A stretch of DNA of 64,000 nt from contig NZ_JANKZF010000005.1 in NCBI RefSeq assembly GCF_027568515.1, positions 124,001-188,000 of the forward strand, read 5' to 3'. Of this stretch, positions 19,678 through 28,006 are shown one piece after another (position 1 is the first letter of the stretch; every line of letters begins with the position of its first letter). A program made the position numbers and the translations under genes. This DNA comes from Arthrobacter sp. HY1533. Its GTDB lineage: Bacteria > Actinomycetota > Actinomycetes > Actinomycetales > Micrococcaceae. The notes beneath the pieces are model-generated. The model had not been told where the DNA came from and searched no databases. It saw only the letters and a list, made by a program, of their open reading frames with translations.

Positions 19678-21264
19678 CTACCCCATGTGCACGTCGATGG
19701 TCCCCGGGGCGTCCGGGTTAAATACCAGCCTGCGGTTGGCAATCTTGTCGGTGAAGAAGCGGTCGTGGCTGACCACCAGCACGGCGCCCGGGAAGTGGAT
19801 GAGCGCGCGCTCCATGACCTGGGTGCTGTTGAGGTCCAGGTGGTTGGTGGGTTCATCGAGCACCAGCACCGATGCCCCGGACAGCAGGCACTGTGCCATG
19901 GCAACGCGGGCCCGCTGGCCACCGGACAATGCACCGATGCGCTGCTTGAGGTCGGCCTCGGAGAACTGGAACATGGCCAGGAAGCGGTTGACCGACTTCT
20001 TCGTGGCGGTCAAGGCCAGGCTGTCAGGCATGGCGTTGACGGCGTGGGTGACAGTGTCCTCGGGGTCCAGTTCGTCCAGGACCTGGTTGTAGGAGACGAG
20101 CCCGCCGCCCTTGGCCCAGGTGACGTGACCGGAATCGGCAGGCTCCTCGCCTGTCAGGGCGCGCAGCAGGGTGGACTTTCCCGAGCCGTTGGAACCGAGC
20201 ACCACAATGCGGTTGCCGCGGCGGATCTCAAAGCTGAGATCGCTGAACAGGGTCCGCTCACCATAGGACTTGCTGAGCGATTCCACCCGGCACAGCACAT
20301 CCTTGACGTGCAGCCCGCCGTAAATTTCGGTGATGATCTTGTCCACGGGCCGCGGTGCACGGGACTTCTTGATCTTGGACAGCTTTGAGTCCAGCCCCTT
20401 GGAGGCAGCCTTGGCGGCCTCGCGCCGGTCAGAGATTCCCTCCGCCTCAAAAGCCAGCAGCTCGGATTCATGCACAAACTGGCTCTCAAGCGTCTTGAGC
20501 CGGAACTGCTTGGCCACCACATATTCGGCAAAGTTTCCGGGATATTCGTGCAGGTGGAAGTTCTCCAGCTCGATGATGCGCGTGACCACGGAGTCCAGGA
20601 ACTTCCTGTCGTGCGAGACGATGATGGCCGCGCCCTTGAAGTTCTTGAACCAGCCTTCGAGCCATTCGACGCCGGCCACGTCAAGGTAGTTGGTGGGCTC
20701 ATCGAGCAGCAGGACGTCGGGGGCTTCGAGCAGGATCTTGGCCAGGGCAGCGCGGTTCCGCCAGCCGCCGGAGAGGTCATCGATGGGGCACACGCGGTGG
20801 GCCTCGTTGAAGCCGAGGGTGGTCAGGACCTTGTCGATCGAGCGCTGGTAGTCCCAGCCGTCCAGCCGGTCCATGTCTGCAAAAAGCTCCGACTGGCGGT
20901 GGATCAGCTTGTCCATCTCGGCCTCGCCCGGATCTGCTCCGAGGGCTGCGTCAATCCCCGCCAGTTCGGCCTCGATCTCCAGCACGTGGGCAAAGACTTC
21001 CTCGAGGACCTCGAGGATTGTCTGGGCGCCGTCGAGCTCGGAGAACTGCGAGAAGTAGCCGATCTTGGTGCCCAGTTCCACGCTGACTGTGCCGGTGTCC
21101 GGCTCGATCTGGTCCATCACGAGTTTCAGGAGCGTTGACTTTCCGGAACCGTTGCGCCCAATCAGGCCCACCCGGTCGCCCGCCTCCAGCTTGAAGAACG
21201 CCTCGCGCAGCACCTGGACCTTGTCAAAGCGCACGGAAACATCGTTGAGGCGGATCAAGCTCAT
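19678..21264 (-). CDS. ABC-F family ATPase (ribosome-associated type)
   Basis: ABC-F proteins bind the ribosomal E site and act in translation or antibiotic resistance; they have no membrane domain. This 528-residue protein has two ATPase domains with Walker A motifs GRNGSGKSTLL (about residue 36) and GSNGSGKSTLL (about 350). The signatures are LSGGWRNRAAL and LSGGQRARVAM, and the Walker B strands are LLLDEPTNYLD and LVLDEPTNHLD. The linker (about 240-310) is charged. No stop-gap of the resistance type can be assigned by eye, so it could be a housekeeping EttA/Uup-like factor. Single gene with a hairpin terminator. Confidence 0.92.
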   Translation of the reverse strand: MSLIRLNDVSVRFDKVQVLREAFFKLEAGDRVGLIGRNGSGKSTLLKLVMDQIEPDTGTVSVELGTKIGYFSQFSELDGAQTILEVLEEVFAHVLEIEAELAGIDAALGADPGEAEMDKLIHRQSELFADMDRLDGWDYQRSIDKVLTTLGFNEAHRVCPIDDLSGGWRNRAALAKILLEAPDVLLLDEPTNYLDVAGVEWLEGWFKNFKGAAIIVSHDRKFLDSVVTRIIELENFHLHEYPGNFAEYVVAKQFRLKTLESQFVHESELLAFEAEGISDRREAAKAASKGLDSKLSKIKKSRAPRPVDKIITEIYGGLHVKDVLCRVESLSKSYGERTLFSDLSFEIRRGNRIVVLGSNGSGKSTLLRALTGEEPADSGHVTWAKGGGLVSYNQVLDELDPEDTVTHAVNAMPDSLALTATKKSVNRFLAMFQFSEADLKQRIGALSGGQRARVAMAQCLLSGASVLVLDEPTNHLDLNSTQVMERALIHFPGAVLVVSHDRFFTDKIANRRLVFNPDAPGTIDVHMG

Positions 21265-21402
21265 GGGTGTGGTCCTTCAGATTGCGGGGAGGGCACGGAG
21301 AACACCCAAACCAAGTTTACCGGCCGGTGCGGGCGCAGGCGGTGGCGCGGATCGTGGGAAGCGCCACTGGCGCCGTCCGGCCCGGGGTGCCAGTGTTGAG
21401 CC

Positions 21403-22149
21403 ATGGGAACCATGGTTGATTTTGCGGCGGCGGGTCAGGCGTTTCAGGGGTACCGGGCGGAACCGGTGGGTGCTGCGCGGGGTGCGGTGATCGTGATCCA
21501 TGAGATCTGGGGGCTGAACGCGCACACCAGGGACATTGCCGACCGCTTTGCGCTGGAGGGCTATCTGGCCGTGGCCCCGGACCTCCTGGGGCTGGCCGGG
21601 CTGGACGCAGTGCTGCTGGCGGAACTGGGCGAGCGGCGTGCCGACCCGGCAGCCATGGCTGAGGTCCAGCCGCTGATCCGGGCGGCCACGGCACCCATGA
21701 ACTCCCCCGAAATTGCTGCACGGACCAGGGCCGGCGTTGCGGAAGTCTTTGAGCACCTCAATTCGACGCCGGAGGGCGCGGGCCGGACGGCCGTGGTGGG
21801 GTTTTGCTTTGGCGGAACATACTCCTTCGCCCTGGCCGTGGAGGAGCCGCGGCTCGCGGCGGCCGTCCCCTTCTACGGCCATGCCGCCTATTCGGCGGCC
21901 GAGCTTGCCGCCATTGCGTGCCCGTTGCTGGCGTTCTATGGGGAAGACGATGCCCGGCTCGTAGATGACCTGCCGGACCTCACCGTCCGCATGCAGGAGG
22001 CAGGGGTCGACTTCCGGTCCACCGTCTTCCCCGGCGCAGGCCACGCCTTCTTCAACGACAGCAACCCGTTGATGTATCGCGCGGAACCTTCACGGATCGC
22101 ATGGCAGAAGACGCTGGATTTCCTGGCGCAGGAGCTTTCGCCGAAGTAG
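21403..22149 (+). CDS. Dienelactone hydrolase family protein
   Basis: This alpha/beta hydrolase has a cysteine nucleophile: C135 in GFCFGGTYSFAL. An acid residue lies in YGEDDARL and a histidine in GAGHAFFND. The early HEIWGLNAHTRD stretch supplies the conserved glutamate of the DLH family. Length 248 fits. Family members open dienelactones in aromatic degradation, but many have other ester substrates, and no catechol pathway gene is nearby. It is divergent from the ABC-F gene and converges on the VOC gene 7 nt away. Confidence 0.88.
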   Translation: MGTMVDFAAAGQAFQGYRAEPVGAARGAVIVIHEIWGLNAHTRDIADRFALEGYLAVAPDLLGLAGLDAVLLAELGERRADPAAMAEVQPLIRAATAPMNSPEIAARTRAGVAEVFEHLNSTPEGAGRTAVVGFCFGGTYSFALAVEEPRLAAAVPFYGHAAYSAAELAAIACPLLAFYGEDDARLVDDLPDLTVRMQEAGVDFRSTVFPGAGHAFFNDSNPLMYRAEPSRIAWQKTLDFLAQELSPK

Positions 22150-22156
22150 GCGTGTG

Positions 22157-22546
22157 TCAGCCGGCCATGTGGGCAATCTGGATCAGGTTCCCGCAGGTGT
22201 CGTCGAAGACCGCTGTGGTCACCGGCCCCATATTCATGGGCTGCTGGGTGAACCGGACACCGAGTCCGCTCAGCCGTTCGTACTCGGCCTGGACGTCGTC
22301 CACGGCGAACTGGGTGAACGGGATGCCGTCGGCCACGAGCGCATCCTTGAACGGGTTCACGGCCGGATGGCCGCTGGGCTCCAGCAGCAGGCGCGTGCCG
22401 TCGGGGTCCTGGGCGGAGGCCACCGTCAGCCACCTGTCGGCACCCACGGGGACGTCGTCCTTCTTCACGAACCCCAGCTTTTCGGTGTAGAACTCCAGCG
22501 CCTTCGCCTGGTCGTCAACGAACACGCTTGTAAGGTGGATTCTCAT
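22157..22546 (-). CDS. VOC (glyoxalase/bleomycin resistance) superfamily protein
   Basis: The 129-residue protein begins MRIHLTSVFVDDQAKALEFY, the usual first beta-alpha unit of a VOC domain, and ends in FDDTCGNLIQIAH, the metal-site strand. One VOC domain is complete. The ATG follows AAGGAG and overlaps the ArsR stop as ATGA, so it is the second gene of a regulator-effector operon. Related pairs (ArsR plus VOC) are common; substrate unknown. Confidence 0.88.
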   Translation of the reverse strand: MRIHLTSVFVDDQAKALEFYTEKLGFVKKDDVPVGADRWLTVASAQDPDGTRLLLEPSGHPAVNPFKDALVADGIPFTQFAVDDVQAEYERLSGLGVRFTQQPMNMGPVTTAVFDDTCGNLIQIAHMAG

Positions 22547-22851
22547 CGCGGTCTCCTTGTGTTTTCTGTTCCGGCAGTGCCGGCCTTGTTGAGCCACCGC
22601 TCCACGATGGGTTCAAGCGGCTTGGTGTTGATGTGGTGGAACTTGTACCTGCCCTCGCGCCTGGTTTCAACAAGTCCGGCGGCCTCAAGCACGTCCAGGT
22701 GCTGCGAGACTGCCTGGCGCGAGGACGAGAGCCCGTGGATCATGAGCAGGCGCCCGCAGATTTCAAAAAGGGTCTGCCCGTCCCGCTCCGCCAGCTCGTC
22801 CAGGATGATCCTCCGGGTGGGATCGGCCAGGGCCTTGAATACGTCCGCCAC
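22543..22851 (-). CDS. ArsR family transcriptional regulator (leaderless GTG start)
   Basis: A winged-helix repressor of about 102 residues: VADVFKALADPTRRIILDEL, then the recognition helix SSSRQAVSQHLDVLEAAGLV and the wing RREGRYKFHHI. The metal-binding CVCD motif of ArsR/SmtB is absent, so it resembles the non-metal SdpR-like branch. The frame is open to a TTG at 22887, but that TTG lies in the -35 box; the GTG at 22851 falls 7 nt after the -10 box. It overlaps the VOC gene by 4 bp and probably autoregulates through the palindrome in its promoter. Confidence 0.88.
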   Translation of the reverse strand: MADVFKALADPTRRIILDELAERDGQTLFEICGRLLMIHGLSSSRQAVSQHLDVLEAAGLVETRREGRYKFHHINTKPLEPIVERWLNKAGTAGTENTRRPR

Positions 22852-22857
22852 ACGCCC

Positions 22858-22887
22858 ACAATAGGCAAGTAACTGCTTGCATGTCAA
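22858..22887 (-). promoter_or_regulatory. Promoter with embedded operator for arsR-VOC operon
   Basis: On the minus strand, TTGACA (22882-22887), an 18-nt spacer and TATTGT (22858-22863) make a strong sigma-A-type promoter. The spacer holds the inverted repeat GCAAG-6 nt-CTTGC (22865-22880), well placed for the ArsR protein to block polymerase. The GTG start lies 7 nt after the -10 box. Confidence 0.75.
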
Positions 22888-22974
22888 TGGCTGAACGCCT
22901 CCAAGCGGTACGGTGGGTGCATGCTGTGCGGCGCCAACAAATGGCGGCCCGACAATTGGATGGATGGGTCGAAC

Positions 22975-23643
22975 ATGAATGAGGTCATTGGCAGCATCCT
23001 CCCCCTCAGCATGGGCGTGGCACTGAGCCCGTTCCCCATCATCCTCATTGTGCTGCTGCTGGGCTCGGCTCGACCGCGGGCGAACGGCATGGCTTTCCTG
23101 GCCGGCTGGGTTGCCGGCCTGGCGGCAATTGTCGCGCTCCTGACGTTCGCACTTGATGCCCTCGCAGGCTCCGGCAGCGAGCCCGGCCCCATTGCCGGCG
23201 TCCTGCGGATCCTCTTCGGGGCGGCGCTGCTTGCCATGGCCGGGCGAAAGTTCGCCAAGCGCTTTGGCACGGGCGACGCCGGACCCCTCCCCCGCTGGAT
23301 GGCCTCCGCCGGCGCCTACTCACCCCGGCAAAGCGTTCTCATGGGACTGGCCCTGTCCGGGGCGAATCCCAAGAACCTGGCCCTCACGGCGGCGGCAGGC
23401 GTTGCCATCGGAGAAGCGGAGCTGGCCACTTCAGCCGAAATCTGGGCCATGGCCGCATACCTTCTCCTGGCCTCGGCCACGGTGGTCATCCCGCTTGCCG
23501 GCTACGTCATTGCCCCGCGGAAAATGTCGGTTCCGCTGGTCGCCGTCATGGATTGGCTCCAGGGGAACCACTCGATCATGACCGGTCTGCTGCTGGTGGT
23601 CTTCGGCTTCATCCTGTTGGGCAACGGAATCGCCAGCTTCTAG
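22975..23643 (+). CDS. GAP-family (Sap-like) six-helix membrane protein
   Basis: A membrane protein with six hydrophobic segments and the pattern of the GAP/Sap (sulfolipid-1-addressing) family: SMGVALSPFPIILIVLLLGS early, LAGWVAGL, and the central SGANPKNLALTAAAG. These relate to LysE-like exporters. In mycobacteria, Sap and GAP proteins help move glycolipids across the membrane. Starts at 22921, 22960 and 22975 are all in frame; none has a good ribosome site, and 22975 gives the family-like N-terminus. Divergent from arsR. Confidence 0.75.
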   Translation: MNEVIGSILPLSMGVALSPFPIILIVLLLGSARPRANGMAFLAGWVAGLAAIVALLTFALDALAGSGSEPGPIAGVLRILFGAALLAMAGRKFAKRFGTGDAGPLPRWMASAGAYSPRQSVLMGLALSGANPKNLALTAAAGVAIGEAELATSAEIWAMAAYLLLASATVVIPLAGYVIAPRKMSVPLVAVMDWLQGNHSIMTGLLLVVFGFILLGNGIASF

Positions 23644-23950
23644 GCAAGAGCAATTCCGCGCAATTCCAATCCGCCGGGGGCCGCGGCTCCGAAGCACTGG
23701 AAAACCCATTGAAGCGGCAGGCTTTGCCGTTCGCCAAAACGGCACGGCCGCTGCCCGGAATGACAAGGATGCAGTCGGATGAACCAGGAATTCGGATGGA
23801 TAACAGGGCTTTGGCCCTTCGATGTCAATGTGGACAGGGTGCGACAGGGCGGGGCCGCCAAGCCGCACTGTGGCACTGGCCGCGGGCCCGTGCCACCGGC
23901 CGCGGGCCCGTGCCACCGGCCGCGGGCCGGTGCTGGCCCGCGGCGGGAAG
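23644..23950. other. Intergenic stretch without a convincing gene
   Basis: No frame here has the codon bias, length and start of a real gene. It holds a small inverted repeat (GCCGTTcgccaaAACGGC, 23727-23744) and three 20-bp tandem repeats. It leads into the candidate small RNA. Confidence 0.5.
23871..23930. repeat. Three 20-bp tandem repeats
   Basis: Units at 23871-23890, 23891-23910 and 23911-23930 read TGCCACCGGCCGCGGGCCCG with a few changes in the outer copies. Each contains the palindrome CCGCGG and can fold. They lie directly upstream of the candidate small RNA promoter. Confidence 0.8.
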
Positions 23951-23962
23951 TAGAATCCGGAT

Positions 23963-24093
23963 TCTGGGCTGTCATCAAAGCCCGCTATGGACAGGCCGCG
24001 GGGCAACCGGAGGTTGCGATCATGGGCGGCGCGCATAACGCCCCGGGCAGCACTGAACTCCGCGGCGGGTCGCCGCGGAGTTCAGTATTTTTT
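23963..24093 (+). ncRNA. Candidate structured small RNA, about 130 nt
   Basis: A TAGAAT -10-like box (23951-23956) is followed by about 130 nt of hairpin-rich, non-coding sequence ending in a perfect terminator. Hairpins seen are GCAACC-GGA-GGTTGC (24003-24017), GGGCG-10 nt-CGCCC (24024-24043) and the terminator stem (24052-24086). No -35 box is evident. No open frame explains the terminator, and the nearest upstream plus-strand gene ends over 400 nt earlier. It does not match RNase P, tmRNA, SRP RNA or 6C RNA as I know them. Confidence 0.35.
24052..24093 (+). terminator. Strong Rho-independent terminator
   Basis: A perfect 16-bp stem (24052-24067 with 24071-24086) has a GGT loop and is followed by ATTTTTT on the plus strand. 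The minus side has no T-run, so it serves plus-strand transcription. Confidence 0.9.
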
Positions 24094-24101
24094 GGCGCCG
24101 A

Positions 24102-24479
24102 TCAGCCGTTCGGGCGGTTGGGAAGGTACTGCACAGCCCACTTGTTGCCGTCCGGGTCGGCGAAGTACACAAAGTGCCCCCACTCTTGGATGTCGACGTC
24201 ACTGACGTCGACCCCATTGGCCGCCAGCTGGTCATGGGCGGCCTGAATGTCCGAGACAACCATCTGCAGGTTTGGCGCAGTGCCCGGCGCGGCATCCGTC
24301 AGGCCTTCGCCAATGCAGATCGAACAGGCCGATCCCGGCGGGGTGAGCTGCACGAAGCGGATGCCGCCGCCTGGCCGCTCATCGTAGTCGGCGTTGAAGC
24401 CAACCTTGTTCACGTAAAAATCCTTGGCCCGATCAACATCCGAAACAGGCACAAACACGAGTTCCAATTTCCAGTCCAT
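24102..24479 (-). CDS. VOC superfamily protein
   Basis: A 125-residue single VOC domain: MDWKLELVFVPVSDVDRAKD starts the first module, and WGHFVYFADPDGNKWAVQYL is the final metal-site strand with ADPDGN. The ATG at 24479 gives the conserved N-terminus; the frame upstream is open but runs through the AT-rich promoter region. Divergent from the MFS gene. It is not closely similar to the other VOC protein in the window. Substrate unknown. Confidence 0.87.
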   Translation of the reverse strand: MDWKLELVFVPVSDVDRAKDFYVNKVGFNADYDERPGGGIRFVQLTPPGSACSICIGEGLTDAAPGTAPNLQMVVSDIQAAHDQLAANGVDVSDVDIQEWGHFVYFADPDGNKWAVQYLPNRPNG

Positions 24480-24697
24480 GGGAGTAGACGCTACGCCCGC
24501 AGCCCCGGATGCAAAAGGGTGCCGGCACAAGTTGCCCTGGCCCGTGACAGCAATTGATAGCTTTAGCCTATATATAGCCCAATTTGTGATTATTGTTCCG
24601 AATGTCTTGGCTTTGTAGGCTCGAAGGACAGGGCACGCGGGCGCAAGCGCCCAAAATTTTCCGGGGGCTCGTTCTCCGGGCACGAAAGCAGGCACGC

Positions 24698-26041
24698 ATG
24701 ACCACGGGCAAAGCGGCTAACCAAGGCACCGAAGGCGGCGCTGCCGCAGGGACGCTCGATCCGCGGGTTCGGCCTGGCGCCGCCAAGGCACCGGCGGCCG
24801 GGCGTGCTTCCGGAAACCCCCGCCGCACACCGTCGCGGGCCCGGGAACTGTTCGACGCCGTCGGCCCCGTCTACTTCCCGTTGGCCTTCATCAGCCGCCT
24901 TCCCTTTGCCATGACCGTGGTGGGCCTGCTGACCTTCACTGCGAGCGTCCGTGGATCCATCGCCGAGGCGGGCCTCATTTCCGCCATGGCCGGCGTGGGC
25001 ACGGCAACAGTGGGGCCTGTGGTGGGCTCACTCGCCGACAAGTACGGCCAGCGCGTGGTCCTGCTGGTCTTCTCGGCGGTCAATGTGGCCGCCCTGTTTG
25101 CCTTCCTGGCCTTGGCGTACTCCGGCGCCCCGCTGTGGGCCCTTGCCGCCGTCGGCTTCCTGGTGGGTGCCAGCGCCCCTCAGGTCGCGGCCTTCTCACG
25201 GAGCAGGCTGGTCTCCATCATCACCAAGAACACCTCGGGCACCCATCGCCTGCGCATGCTTTCGCTGGTCATGAGCCACGAATCCGTGGCCGACGAAACA
25301 GCATTTGTGTTGGGGCCGGTTGCCGTGGGCCTGGCCGCGACGGCACTTGGCGCCGGCGCCCCGCTGGCAGTGGCCGCCGCCATTGCTGCCGTGTTTGTGG
25401 TCTGGTTTGCCCTCCACCCCACCGGCAGCGCCGAGACCGGCCCTGCCATCCCCGGCGCAGCGTCGGCAGGGGACGCGCCCGGCAGGTTCCGGCTGCCGCT
25501 CATGGTGCTGCCCATGGGAATGTTCCTTGTGGGCGCCTTCTTTGGCTCCACGCTCACGGCGCTGACGGTGTTCATGAAGGACCAGGGCCACGAGCTTTCC
25601 ACCGGAATCGTGTACGGCGGCATGAGCATTGGATCCGTTGTCACGGCCATCCTGATCATCTTCGCCCCCGCAAAGTTCCCGCTGCATGCCCGCTGGATGA
25701 TCTTTGCCTCGATCACCGCAGCCGCCGCAGGCTCGCTCATGCTGGCCGGCACGGTGGCCACCATGGCGCTGGGCCTGGCCGCTGCCGGCGCCGGAGTCGG
25801 CGTCACCATTGTGACGCTGTTCAGCATTGCCAACGAGCGCACGCCCCGCGGCCGCACCACCACCGTCATGACCATGATGGCCAGCTCGCTCGTGGTGGGC
25901 CAGGCCCTGTTTACGGCCCTGGGCGGGGTTGTCTCCGAGCAGTCTGGTTCCACCACCGGCTTCGCCATTGCCGCCGGAACTGCACTGGCCCTTGCCTTGC
26001 TCAGCCTGGCGAGCCGCCGCATGGGCCGGGCCGGCGCCTAA
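24698..26041 (+). CDS. MFS transporter
   Basis: A 447-residue major facilitator with a 45-residue polar N-terminal tail followed by about twelve helices. The loop 2-3 motif appears as GSLADKYGQRVVLL. GVGVTIVTLFSIANERTPRG near the end is the second-half counterpart. The ATG at 24698 follows GAAAGCAGG. The upstream region (24480-24697) is AT-rich and likely holds divergent promoters. Its TAA overlaps the LysR stop on the other strand by 4 bp. Substrate unknown; drug or metabolite efflux is possible. Confidence 0.85.
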   Translation: MTTGKAANQGTEGGAAAGTLDPRVRPGAAKAPAAGRASGNPRRTPSRARELFDAVGPVYFPLAFISRLPFAMTVVGLLTFTASVRGSIAEAGLISAMAGVGTATVGPVVGSLADKYGQRVVLLVFSAVNVAALFAFLALAYSGAPLWALAAVGFLVGASAPQVAAFSRSRLVSIITKNTSGTHRLRMLSLVMSHESVADETAFVLGPVAVGLAATALGAGAPLAVAAAIAAVFVVWFALHPTGSAETGPAIPGAASAGDAPGRFRLPLMVLPMGMFLVGAFFGSTLTALTVFMKDQGHELSTGIVYGGMSIGSVVTAILIIFAPAKFPLHARWMIFASITAAAAGSLMLAGTVATMALGLAAAGAGVGVTIVTLFSIANERTPRGRTTTVMTMMASSLVVGQALFTALGGVVSEQSGSTTGFAIAAGTALALALLSLASRRMGRAGA

Positions 26042-26940
26042 ATCTTGCCCAGCTCGGCCGCTTCTTCGCGGATGAGCTTGCGGAGCATCTTCAACTGGGG
26101 CCTGACGTCGCTGGCACGCCACTGCATCTCCAGTTTCACAGTGGCCTCCTCCTGAAGCGGAAGGGTGCTCAGGTCCTCTGACATGTGCCCCACCATGGAT
26201 GCCGGCACCAGCGAGAAGGCGCGGGACTCCGAGAGCAGGTAGCGCCGGGAGCCCACAATCCGCGGCGGGCTGACCAGGATCATCGGATTCAGGCCGCGGT
26301 CGGTGCAGACCTTGAGCAGGTAGTCGTAGTAGGTGGGGTTCTGCTCCCTGGGCCACAACAGCAGCGGAAGGTCATCCAGGTCCTTCAGGTCGATGCGCGT
26401 CCGGGCCGCGAGCGGGTGGCTGCGGCTCAGCGCCACAAACACCTGCTCCTGGACAATGACCTCCTTCCGGAAGCCCTCCAGGTCGTCCAGGAACCTGCCC
26501 AGGCCTATGTCGCCGTGCTCGCTGTCGAGGGTGGCTGACACCTCGCCCGTGTCCACGGCCGCCTCCTGGATGTGGACCTGCGGCAGCTCCTGCTCTGCGC
26601 GGCTGAGCACAGCGGGCAGCAGCTGGTTGATGACGCTTGGGGACGCAACCACCACCGCCAGGCGCATCCGGCTGTCCTCATACAGCCTCACCCGGCCCAC
26701 GAGCCCCTCGGCCTGGGCAATCAGTGCACGGCCCTCCGCTGCCATGACCTCGCCGGCCGGGGTCAGCGACGCCGAGCGTCTCGAACGGTCAAAGAGCGGC
26801 AACCCAAGGGCCTTTTCCAGCCGGCCCACCTCCTGGCTGACCGTGGGCTGCGAAATGTGCAAAGCCTCGGCAGCACGGCCGAAGTGCAGGTGTTCTGCCA
26901 CGGCAACGAAAATCTCCACTTGGCGCAAAGTGAGTCTCAT
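26038..26940 (-). CDS. LysR family transcriptional regulator
   Basis: The N-terminal HTH is MRLTLRQVEIFVAVAEHLHF with GRAAEALHISQPTVSQEVGR, then a substrate-binding domain to residue 300. A TAGCTT box lies 6 nt before the ATG at 26940, which suggests a leaderless start there; an ATG two codons upstream (26946) is the alternative. It is divergent from psuG with about 115 bp between them, so it is the likely regulator of the pseudouridine operon, with an inducer bound in the C-terminal domain. Its 3' end overlaps the MFS gene by 4 bp. Confidence 0.9.
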   Translation of the reverse strand: MRLTLRQVEIFVAVAEHLHFGRAAEALHISQPTVSQEVGRLEKALGLPLFDRSRRSASLTPAGEVMAAEGRALIAQAEGLVGRVRLYEDSRMRLAVVVASPSVINQLLPAVLSRAEQELPQVHIQEAAVDTGEVSATLDSEHGDIGLGRFLDDLEGFRKEVIVQEQVFVALSRSHPLAARTRIDLKDLDDLPLLLWPREQNPTYYDYLLKVCTDRGLNPMILVSPPRIVGSRRYLLSESRAFSLVPASMVGHMSEDLSTLPLQEEATVKLEMQWRASDVRPQLKMLRKLIREEAAELGKI

Positions 26941-26946
26941 AGACAT

Positions 26947-27059
26947 AAGCTATCAAACATCCAATTATTGTTTCTGGTTTCAACTTGATTGAATAAATAG
27001 TGTTGGTGACACAGACCTCAATTGTGGTCACAGCACAGCACAATCAGGAAGTAGTTCCG
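26947..27059. promoter_or_regulatory. Divergent lysR-psuG control region
   Basis: This AT-rich spacer has GTGAC (27006-27010) facing GTCAC (27026-27030), an inverted repeat near the psuG start that could be an operator. Further upstream, ATCAAACATCCAATTATTG has LysR-type T-N11-A character. AGGAAG before 27060 is the psuG ribosome site. Confidence 0.45.
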
Positions 27060-27971
27060 ATGAACTCGAACGCCATTTTTGTTTCCGAAGAAGTTCAGGC
27101 CGCCGTCCGCGAGAACCGCCCGGTCGTCGCCCTCGAATCCACCATCTTCACCCACGGCCTTCCCCGCCCGCGCAACCTCGAGGTTGCCCTCGAGGCCGAG
27201 GCCAGCCTTCGCGCTGCCGGTGTGGTCCCGGCAACCATCGGCGTGTACAACGGTGTGCCCACCGTTGGCCTGAGCACGGAGCAGATCACCGAGCTGTCCA
27301 AGATCGACAACATGGACAAGGTCAGCCTCCGCGACCTGCCCGTGGTCCGCGCCATGGGCGTCCACGGCGGCACCACCGTCGCAGCAACCGCCTTCCTGGC
27401 CCACCACGCCGGCGTCAAGGTGTTCTCCACCGGCGGCCTGGGCGGCGTGCACCACGGTGCAGGCGAGACCTTCGACGAGTCCGCTGACATGACCACCCTG
27501 GCCCAGGTTCCGATCACCGTCATCAGCGCCGGCGTGAAGTCCATCCTGGACGTTGGCGCCACCCTGGAGCGCTTCGAGACCCTGAACATCCCGGTCATCG
27601 GCTACCGCACCAAGAAGTACCCCGGCTTCTACGTCACCGATTCCGGCTTCACCATCAACTACTCGGTTGCCGACACCGACGAGGCCGCCAAGGTCATCAA
27701 GGCACGCGACGAGTTCGCCCTGCCCCAGTCGGTCCTGCTGGCCAACCCGGTTGCAGAGGACAAGCAGCTTCCCCCGGAAGAGCTGGAAGACATCCTCAAG
27801 CGAGCCTGGGCCGAACTGGACCGCCAGGGCATCGGCGGAAACGCCAGCACCCCGTTCCTGCTGGACTTCATCCAGCGCGACACCAACGGCCGCAGCCTCG
27901 AGGTGAACATTGACGTTTACCGCGGCAACGTTGCCCTCGGCGGCCAGCTCGCCACCTCGCTGACCAAGTAA
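27060..27971 (+). CDS. psuG: Pseudouridine-5'-phosphate glycosidase
   Basis: PsuG splits pseudouridine 5'-phosphate into uracil and ribose 5-phosphate, the second step of pseudouridine breakdown. The 303-residue protein has the family blocks VALESTIFTHGLPRPRNLEV, VYNGVPTVGLS, HGGTTVAATAFLAHHAGVKV and FSTGGLGGVHHGAGETFDES, followed by ISAGVKSILD and GNASTPFLLDFI. These include the metal- and phosphate-binding residues of the YeiN family. The ATG follows AGGAAG. The kinase gene follows after 35 bp. Confidence 0.96.
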   Translation: MNSNAIFVSEEVQAAVRENRPVVALESTIFTHGLPRPRNLEVALEAEASLRAAGVVPATIGVYNGVPTVGLSTEQITELSKIDNMDKVSLRDLPVVRAMGVHGGTTVAATAFLAHHAGVKVFSTGGLGGVHHGAGETFDESADMTTLAQVPITVISAGVKSILDVGATLERFETLNIPVIGYRTKKYPGFYVTDSGFTINYSVADTDEAAKVIKARDEFALPQSVLLANPVAEDKQLPPEELEDILKRAWAELDRQGIGGNASTPFLLDFIQRDTNGRSLEVNIDVYRGNVALGGQLATSLTK

Positions 27972-28006
27972 TTCAAGAACATTTCAAGGTAAAGGCCGGA
28001 TAAATC

